From Acidobacteriota bacterium (GTDB taxonomy: Bacteria > Acidobacteriota > Thermoanaerobaculia > Gp7-AA8 > JAHWKK01): a DNA stretch of 55,265 nt. Of the stretch, positions 49,739 to 55,265 are shown piece by piece (within the stretch, counting starts at the first letter, position 1; each line of letters opens with the position of its first letter). Location of the stretch: positions 1 through 55,265 of the forward strand of contig JAHWKK010000026.1 of the NCBI GenBank assembly GCA_019347945.1, written 5' to 3'. The position numbers were made by a program, and so were the translations under genes. The notes under the pieces are model-generated. The model ran no database searches. It saw nothing but the letters and a program-made list of their open reading frames with translations, and had not been told where the DNA came from.

Positions 49739-51865
49739 TTCACTCCACTCCTGATAGAAGGTGCCGCCCTTCTCCGCGACGCGGCGAATCGCCTGCGAGG
49801 GCTCGAACCGTTTGCCGTGCTCCTTCGCCAGCGCTTCGAGTCGTGCAAGAACGCGGTTGGAACCGAGAGTATCCCCGTACCGGAGGAGCCCGCCGCGGAA
49901 TGGCGGAAAACCGGTTCCCATGATCATTGCGAGGTCGACGTCTGCTGCACTCGCCGCGATTCCTTCGTCGAGAATCCTCGTCGCTTCATTGATCATCGCC
50001 AGGATCATCCGCTCGGACATCGCCTTCCGGTCGCCGGCCACGGGATCGTCGACTTCGAGAAGCCGGTAGACGTCCTCGTCGGGCTCGTCCCTCTTCCCGT
50101 TGTCCCATACGTAGATGCCACGGCCGTTCTTCTTTCCATAGCGCTCGTCCGCGACCAGCGTCTCGACCAGAGGCGAAGCCTCCATCCGGTCCCCGAACGC
50201 CTCCATCATGATCTGCCCCGACTTTGCTGCGATGTCGATCCCGACCTCGTCGAGAAGTGCGAGGGGTCCGAGCGGCATCCCGAAATCGGTCATCGCTCCG
50301 TCGATCGACCCGATTGAATTTTCCTCGATCAGGAGGAAACCCGCCTCGTTGATGTAGGGAGCGAGGATCCGGTTGACGATGAACCCCGGGCCGTCCTTGC
50401 AGATGACCACGGTCTTCCCCATCCGCTTGCCGAGCTGATGGATCGTCGAGACCGTCTCGGGGGAGGTCTTCTCGCCGACGATCACCTCGACGAGCGGCAT
50501 CTTGTCCACCGGACTGAAAAAGTGCATGCCGATCACATTTTCGGGATGGCTCGCAGCCTCGGCGATCCGCGTGATCGGAATGGTCGATGTGTTGGTGGCA
50601 AAGATGACGCCGGGCTTGCCGACCGATTCGACTTCGCGAAGGACTGACTGTTTGATCTCGAGCTTTTCGACGACGGCCTCGATGACGACGTCGACGGAGC
50701 GGAAGCCGGTCCAGTCGGTCGTCATCGTGATCTTCGCGAGACTCGCCTGCATCTCCCGGCGGCTCAGCCTTCGCTTTTCCACCTTCTTCTTCCAGATCTT
50801 CGACGCGGCGCGCATTCCGCCGGCGAGCGCATCCCACGAGATGTCGCGGACTCGGACCGGAAGATTCGCCTTCTCGACCAGCGTCTGAGCGATGCCGCCG
50901 CCCATCAGGCCCGCCCCGAGAACGCCGACCGAGTCGACCTTTGCGGGATCAGGCCCTTCGTGGCGCTTCGCCGCCTCCATCATGAAGAAGAGCCGCACGA
51001 GATGCGGTGCGACGTCACCCGTGATCAGCTCGGACGCCGCCCGCGCCTCCGCTTCGAGTCCCGCTTCGTAATCATCCTCGAAGCCCTTCTTCATCACCTC
51101 GATGGCTCTCAACGGCGCCGGATAGTTTCCGAGCGTCTGCTTCATCACACCCGACCGCGCCTTGTCGAAGATCACTTTTCGCGAGAGCGGATTGCCTTCG
51201 ACATAGATGCGTGACTTGTCCGCCTCCTTCTTCGAGGACTGCCGCCTGGCGAACGTCCGGGCTGCATCCATCCGGATCGACGCGGGGATCACATCGTCGA
51301 CGAGTCCGATCCCCTTTGCTTTCTTCGCCCGGATGTTCTTCCCGGTCAGGATCATGTCGAGCGCGGCGGGAAGTCCGACGATCCTCGGAAGCCTCGTCGT
51401 GCCGGTCCAGGCGGGGATGATGCCGAGCTTCACCTCCGGAAGGGCGATCATCGACTTTTCCCAGTCGGTGATCAGCCGGTAGTCGCAGTTGAGCGCCATC
51501 TCGGTGCCGCCCCCCATGCAGACCCCATGAATCACGGCGAAGGTCATCTGGGGAAGGCGGGACAGCTTCGTGAAGACGCTCTGTCCGTACCGGACGAACT
51601 CCGCCGCTTCGCTGGCATTCGGCACGTCCTGAAATCGGGAGATGTCGGCGCCCGCGATGAATCCGCTTTCCTTGCCCGATGCGATCAGGACCCGGGTGAT
51701 CGAGCTGCGCGCCGCGATCTCGCCGAGGATGCGGTCGAGCTCCTCGACGCTTTCGGGAGTGAACTTGTTGAGCTTCTCATCGGGGAGATCGAACCAGAGG
51801 ATACCGATGTCGTCCTCTTCGTCCAGCCTCCAGGCGTGGCGAACCACGGGTTCGGCAACCGTCAT
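49715..51865 (-). CDS. fadJ: Fatty-acid oxidation complex, enoyl-CoA hydratase/3-hydroxyacyl-CoA dehydrogenase
   Basis: A bifunctional beta-oxidation enzyme of about 716 residues. The N-terminal crotonase domain (1-190) has G-A-D-I-S-R-F (oxyanion region), V-C-M-G-G-G-T-E-M-A-L and L-P-E-V-K-L-G-I-I-P, in which the Glu is catalytic. From about 310 is the dehydrogenase: G-V-L-G-A-G-L-M-G-G-G-I-A (NAD loop), T-N-T-S-T-I-P-I, H-F-F-S-P-V and K-D-G-P-G-F-I-V-N-R. FadB and FadJ are alike; FadJ is used because there is no thiolase next door. Start ATG 51865 follows AAGGAG by ten bases; TTG 51874 is the alternative. The last seven residues (R-R-V-K-S-E-E) come from repeat element E5. Confidence 0.92.
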   Translation of the reverse strand: MTVAEPVVRHAWRLDEEDDIGILWFDLPDEKLNKFTPESVEELDRILGEIAARSSITRVLIASGKESGFIAGADISRFQDVPNASEAAEFVRYGQSVFTKLSRLPQMTFAVIHGVCMGGGTEMALNCDYRLITDWEKSMIALPEVKLGIIPAWTGTTRLPRIVGLPAALDMILTGKNIRAKKAKGIGLVDDVIPASIRMDAARTFARRQSSKKEADKSRIYVEGNPLSRKVIFDKARSGVMKQTLGNYPAPLRAIEVMKKGFEDDYEAGLEAEARAASELITGDVAPHLVRLFFMMEAAKRHEGPDPAKVDSVGVLGAGLMGGGIAQTLVEKANLPVRVRDISWDALAGGMRAASKIWKKKVEKRRLSRREMQASLAKITMTTDWTGFRSVDVVIEAVVEKLEIKQSVLREVESVGKPGVIFATNTSTIPITRIAEAASHPENVIGMHFFSPVDKMPLVEVIVGEKTSPETVSTIHQLGKRMGKTVVICKDGPGFIVNRILAPYINEAGFLLIEENSIGSIDGAMTDFGMPLGPLALLDEVGIDIAAKSGQIMMEAFGDRMEASPLVETLVADERYGKKNGRGIYVWDNGKRDEPDEDVYRLLEVDDPVAGDRKAMSERMILAMINEATRILDEGIAASAADVDLAMIMGTGFPPFRGGLLRYGDTLGSNRVLARLEALAKEHGKRFEPSQAIRRVAEKGGTFYQEWSERRVKSEE

Positions 51866-51879
51866 CTCAGACAATCTCC

Positions 51880-53682
51880 TTATCGGCTGTCGGCGAGGTC
51901 TTCCTCGGCGTAGAGATCATCGATCAGAGAAGCGTACTTTTTCTCGACGACGCGCCGTTTCACCTTCATCGACGGGGTGATCTCCCCATCCTCGATCGAA
52001 AAATCGCGAGGAAGAAGAGTGTATTTTCGGATCTGTTCCTGCCGGTCGATTCCGGCGTTGTAGCGTGCGATCTCCTCGTCGAAGATTTTCCGCACCCAGT
52101 CCTTCTGGATGAGCTCTTCGAATTCGGTGCCGGACTCCCCTCGCTTCTCCCGCTCCTTGTCGAGCCGCTCGAAGTTCGGGACGATCAAAGCGACGAGAAA
52201 CCTTCGTCGATCACCGATGATTACCGGGGTCGCGATCCAGGGAGAGGTCTTGAGCTGATTCTCGAGCGGCTGCGGGGCGATGTTCTTGCCGTACGCGTTG
52301 ACGATGATGTCCTTCTTGCGATCCGTGATGACCAGGAATCCGTCCGAATCGATCTTCCCGATGTCCCCGGTGTGGAACCATCCCTGCGGGTCGATCGCCT
52401 GGGCCGTCGCCTCCGGCTTCTCCCAGTAACCCTTCATGACGTGCGGTCCTCGGGTCAGGATCTCTCCATCTTCGGCGATCCTCACTTCGATCCCTTCGAT
52501 CGGCTTCCCGACGGTCCCGAGCTTTCTCGCCTCGGGCGTATTGACCGAGATCACGGGGGAGGTCTCGGTCAGTCCGTAGCCTTCGTAAATCTCGAGTCCG
52601 GCACCGATGAAAAACGCCGCGAGATCCGCCGAGAGCGGCGCACCTCCCGACATGGTGAATCGGACGTTGCCGCCGAGCCGCCCGAGAATTTTCCTGAAGA
52701 CGATGGCATGAGCAACCGCGGCCTTGATTTTCATTCCGAGCGGCATCGGCTTTCCTTCGACCGCGTAGGGAAGCTTTTCCTGCGCGACGCCGAGCGCCCA
52801 GTTGAACAGCTTGAGCGAGATCCCCCCCTTCGCCGTGACGGTGTCGAGAATCTTCGCCTGCATCTTCTCGAAAAGCCGCGGGACGGAGGCGAAGAGATTC
52901 GGCTTGATCACCTGAAGGTTCTCGCCGGTTCGGGTCAGATCGTCGTTGTAGGCGATCACCACACCTCTGGCGAGGAGAACGAAGTCGAACATCCTCTCCA
53001 GAATGTGGGTCAGCGGAAGAATGCAGAGTGCGACGTCTCCCGGTTTGACCGGAATGAGATCGAGCGACGCCTTAACGTTGCTGGCGATATTTCCGTGCGT
53101 GAGCACCGCACCTTTCGGCTCTCCGGTGGTGCCGGAAGTGTAGACGATCGTCGCGATGTCCTCGGGCGTTACACGCCTGACGGATTGGTCGAACGCCGCG
53201 CGACCCTTCTCCGCTTCGGTGCTTCGGCCACGCTCCACGATCGATTGAAAGGTGTAGTCGCCCTGATCGGCGGCGCCGTCACAGAGGATCACATGCCTCA
53301 GCGAAGGAAGGCCGCCTCGTATGGAGCGGATCTTTTCCATCTGCTCCGCGTCGGAGACGATCACGGCGACCGAACCGGAATCGCGCATGATGTACTCGAT
53401 CTGGCGATCGATCAGCGTGGCGTAGACCGGCACCGAGATCGCTCCGGCGGTCAGAATCGCGAGATCCGACATCGTCCATTCCGGCCGGTTCTCCGACAGG
53501 ATCGCCACCCGATCACCGCGGCGGACTCCGAGCTCGGTGAGTCCCATCGAAAAATGACGAACCGTGTCGCCAAACTCCGTCAGCCCGATGTCCTTCCACT
53601 CCTCGCCGTCCTTGTACTTCATCGCAACGGCGCGATCGATCTCGAGGGTTCGGAGATAGATTTGCGTGAGTGTCTCAATCAT
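51880..53682 (-). CDS. fadD: Long-chain acyl-CoA synthetase (AMP-forming)
   Basis: Activates fatty acids to acyl-CoA with ATP, 600 residues. Seen are the AMP-binding loop Y-T-S-G-T-T-G-E-P-K-G-A-V-L-T-H (about 180), G-Y-G-L-T-E-T-S-P (about 365), the hinge W-F-H-T-G-D-I-G-K-I-D and the D-R-K-K-D-I-I-V-N-A-Y-G-K-N-I-A-P linker, with the C-terminal T-P-S-M-K-V-K-R-R. The overall pattern is the FAA1/FadD15 type with a long C-terminal domain and no signal peptide. It ends 14 bases before fadJ on the same strand, so activation and beta-oxidation are encoded together; ETF-QO in the same window closes the route to the quinone pool. Confidence 0.93.
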   Translation of the reverse strand: MIETLTQIYLRTLEIDRAVAMKYKDGEEWKDIGLTEFGDTVRHFSMGLTELGVRRGDRVAILSENRPEWTMSDLAILTAGAISVPVYATLIDRQIEYIMRDSGSVAVIVSDAEQMEKIRSIRGGLPSLRHVILCDGAADQGDYTFQSIVERGRSTEAEKGRAAFDQSVRRVTPEDIATIVYTSGTTGEPKGAVLTHGNIASNVKASLDLIPVKPGDVALCILPLTHILERMFDFVLLARGVVIAYNDDLTRTGENLQVIKPNLFASVPRLFEKMQAKILDTVTAKGGISLKLFNWALGVAQEKLPYAVEGKPMPLGMKIKAAVAHAIVFRKILGRLGGNVRFTMSGGAPLSADLAAFFIGAGLEIYEGYGLTETSPVISVNTPEARKLGTVGKPIEGIEVRIAEDGEILTRGPHVMKGYWEKPEATAQAIDPQGWFHTGDIGKIDSDGFLVITDRKKDIIVNAYGKNIAPQPLENQLKTSPWIATPVIIGDRRRFLVALIVPNFERLDKEREKRGESGTEFEELIQKDWVRKIFDEEIARYNAGIDRQEQIRKYTLLPRDFSIEDGEITPSMKVKRRVVEKKYASLIDDLYAEEDLADSR

Positions 53683-53756
53683 CGTCGCGCTCCTGCCGTC
53701 TGATTCAGGGACAAGGCCATCATATTCGATGATTTCAGGTCAAACGGGAGGGAAGC

Positions 53757-53984
53757 GGAAGAGTGAAGAGTGAAGAGTGAAGAGTGAAAGGAATGCTTGA
53801 CTGGGAGGGCGAGCCTCCGGTGAGCCGCGATCCTGGAAACCGAACCTGAAACCCGCAACGATCTGGGCGGTGTTTGGCGCCCGCTATCCAATCCCGCCAG
53901 ATCGCGGCTCGCCAGAGGCTCGCCCTCCCGCTGGTACGTGGCGAAAGGCTGTTCTTTCTTTCACTCTTCACTCTTCACTCTTCT
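53757..53984. repeat. Heptamer-bounded intergenic element E6
   Basis: Left array with three perfect TGAAGAG units (53764-53784), a core of about 170 bases, and inverted CTCTTCA units at 53964-53977 with degenerate copies after. The core has an imperfect 30-base inverted repeat (53802-53831 and 53901-53930) of the same sequence family as the 28-base repeat of E2. The stop codon of the thioredoxin-like gene (53975-53977) is inside a repeat unit. No gene. Confidence 0.87.
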
Positions 53985-54571
53985 TTTCTCTCTTCTTTCT
54001 CTTTCATGTCGAGGACGTCGGCGCTCGTCGCCCAGCGGGAACCGTGGTGGCGGACTGCGAGCTCTTTCCAGATTTTCGACAGCGCATCGAAGCCTTCGCG
54101 TTTGTAAGCCACCGCCCCCTGCCAGTACATCACCTCAGCGTGAACCTCGTCGATGCTCGTGAGGCTCGCGGCGATGTCGAGCGCGGCGGCCGCCGCGTCC
54201 GGCTCGTTCCCCACGAGCCGATCGAGGGCGAGTGCCATGTGAAGCCGGGCGCGAAACTCTTCAGGCGGAAGCCAGCCGGTCCACCGCGCCACCTCCGAGC
54301 CTCGGCCATTCAGAACGACGAACATCGGTGCCCAGATCGGTTTCGCCGAGCGGAAGAGATGACGAAGCTCGGGTTGGGGCTCGCGAATGTTCACCTGAAC
54401 GCTGATGAAACGCGCGGCGAGGAGCTCCTGGACAGCGGCGTCGGGGTACGTCACGGCACCCATCTTCCGGCATCCGAGTCAGCCGGGGGACCACATTTCC
54501 AGCAGGATCGGACGACCCGTTTCAGCGCTCAGCGCGGACGCTTCAGCCCACGGAATCCACTCGACCGCCAT
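53975..54571 (-). CDS. Thioredoxin-like selenoprotein (in-frame TGA read as selenocysteine)
   Basis: Reading from ATG 54571 the frame meets TGA at 54481-54479 and continues open to a second TGA at 53977-53975, 198 residues in all. The first TGA falls inside a thioredoxin active site: W27-S-P-G-U31-L-G-C34-R-K-M, which aligns residue for residue with the F-W-A-x-W-C-G-P-C-R-M-I of thioredoxins, U31 at the position of the first redox cysteine. A cis-proline segment follows (A-P-M-F-V-V-L-N-G-R-G). Upstream (P-I-L-L-E-M-W) and downstream halves make a thioredoxin domain only when joined. A hairpin with SECIS features starts 17 bases after the TGA. The C-terminal half is helical and ends in charged residues (K-E-K-E-E-R-K-E-E) coded by repeat element E6. 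Cysteine and not Sec, or a decayed gene, are the alternatives. Confidence 0.8.
54444..54461 (-). promoter_or_regulatory. Candidate bacterial SECIS element
   Basis: Read on the mRNA, 17 bases after the UGA, GGGUGC pairs with GUACCC (six pairs, one G-U) around the loop CGUGAC. The loop begins 24 bases after the UGA and has G as its second base. A small stem with a guanine among the first two loop bases, roughly 15-40 bases from the UGA, is the known pattern of bacterial SECIS elements recognised by SelB. Judged by eye only, without an energy calculation. Confidence 0.6.
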
Positions 54572-54612
54572 CGTGTGATCGTAGCAAAAACGACCGCGCG
54601 ACGACCTGATGG

Positions 54613-55173
54613 TCAGTTCGGCTTCTCGGAGCCGGGAACCCACGCGACGGATCGCGCCTGGCTCCGTTCGGTCGCGGTGGCCCACAACTCCTTCGGGTCG
54701 GAGAAGAGAAGGTCTTCATGAGGGGGCATGACGGTCCAGACCTCGTTCGCGATCTCGCTCGCGAGCTGTCCGGGCCCCCAGCCGGCATACCCGAGGATCA
54801 GCCGCAGCTCCTCTGGCGGATTTGCGGAGATCCGCCCGAGGACGTCGAGTGAGAGGGTCATGCGAAGGTCGTCCATCTCGAAGATCGATTCTCCGATCGG
54901 CTCGGCGGAACGGTAGAGGATCAACCCGGAGGTCGGTTCGACCGGGCCACCGAACCAGGCCGTCGCATCCGGCCGGCCGGCCCATTCGATGTCGAAGCGC
55001 TCGAGGACCCGCGCCAGCGGGATCTCGGTTGGGCGATTGAGGATCACTCCCGCGCTGTACTCCTCCTCGTGACCAGTCAGCAGAATCACGCTCTCGAAAA
55101 AAAAGGGATCGAGCACGTGGCCGGTGGCCACGAGCAGACATGGAGCTCTCAGAAACTGGATCGTCTCCCCCAC
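54613..55173 (-). CDS. yqgE: YqgE/AlgH family protein (UPF0301)
   Basis: A 186-residue protein with the YqgE signature: F-L-R-A-P-C-L-L-V-A-T near the N-terminus (usually L-L-I-A-x-P), a D-P-F-F-F-E-S-V-I-L-L-T-G-H-E segment, G-V-I-L-N-R-P-T, the F-G-G-P-V pair, and L-I-L-G-Y-A-G-W-G-P-G-Q-L-A-S-E-I. The family is widespread and probably cytoplasmic; its function is not settled. It lies 41 bases upstream of the selenoprotein gene on the same strand and may share a transcript with it. Confidence 0.93.
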   Translation of the reverse strand: MGETIQFLRAPCLLVATGHVLDPFFFESVILLTGHEEEYSAGVILNRPTEIPLARVLERFDIEWAGRPDATAWFGGPVEPTSGLILYRSAEPIGESIFEMDDLRMTLSLDVLGRISANPPEELRLILGYAGWGPGQLASEIANEVWTVMPPHEDLLFSDPKELWATATERSQARSVAWVPGSEKPN

Positions 55174-55265
55174 GGATCCGATTGTACCTTCCCGAGACGG
55201 GGTCGGGTCTGAACATGGAACTTAACCGGTGAAGCCACGGCAGATTTGTCCGTTCTCGAGGTTAA
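55174..55265. other. Right edge of window, no feature seen
   Basis: The last 92 bases hold no gene start on either strand that I can support and none of the repeat modules. The promoter of yqgE probably lies here. Confidence 0.5.

Noticed and set aside
53975-54571. Two separate genes, or a pseudogene with a nonsense mutation, in place of a selenoprotein
   Set aside because: The second frame would start in the middle of a thioredoxin active site (R-K-M), the two parts are in the same frame, and the TGA sits exactly at the first redox cysteine. Decay would not favour that position. It stays open until sel genes are shown.

Overview
The window reads as chromosomal DNA of a Gram-negative, GC-rich, heterotrophic bacterium. 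The envelope genes (Mla-type lipid transport, a UB2H-type class A penicillin-binding protein, an O-antigen ligase/polymerase-like protein, lipoproteins), an ETF:quinone oxidoreductase, fatty-acid oxidation genes, and very dense intergenic repeats would fit Acidobacteriota or a neighbouring phylum. That placement is inference; no rRNA or other phylogenetic marker gene was used.

Layout. (1) 1-7.2 kb, minus strand: a tightly overlapping operon for a pseudaminic-acid-type nonulosonate (pseB, pseC, a PIG-L deacetylase, a PseG-formyltransferase fusion, pseI, an ATP-grasp enzyme, and the start of a second SDR gene cut by the window edge). (2) 7.8-12.8 kb: other surface-polysaccharide genes (SDR epimerase, TPR-like protein, O-antigen ligase/polymerase), an EPS-type MarR regulator with a NusG/RfaH-like antiterminator, and rmlB. 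Base composition from 1 to about 10 kb is visibly lower in G+C than the rest. (3) 13.1-18.8 kb: moeB-rhodanese, a thioesterase, two unassigned genes, and uxs-ugd (UDP-glucose to UDP-xylose), with the last three genes lying between two copies of a repeat element. (4) 19.9-25.1 kb: mlaEFD and a PBP1B-like enzyme. (5) 25.2-35.4 kb: M20 amidohydrolase, cysS, a lipoprotein, an anti-sigma/antagonist pair, a MoxR-DUF58-transglutaminase operon and ETF-QO. (6) 35.6-46 kb: EAL and receiver proteins, a CoA-binding protein, alanine dehydrogenase, subtilase, moaA, M1 peptidase, patatin, tRNA-Gln. (7) 46-55 kb: a large membrane protein, a Phd/PIN toxin-antitoxin pair, fadJ-fadD, a thioredoxin-like gene and yqgE.

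Two things stand out. First, the thioredoxin-like gene at 53975-54571 reads through an in-frame TGA exactly where the first active-site cysteine of thioredoxin belongs, giving a U-L-G-C motif followed by a plausible bacterial SECIS hairpin: a candidate selenoprotein that a normal gene caller would truncate. Second, the intergenic DNA is not random. Six loci share one architecture, an array of the heptamer TGAAGAG, a variable core, and an inverted array CTCTTCA, and the arrays often supply or abut the stop codon of the adjacent gene. A separate pair of elements with terminal inverted repeats brackets uxs-ugd, with the inner core in opposite orientation in the two copies. No transposase or integrase gene was seen.
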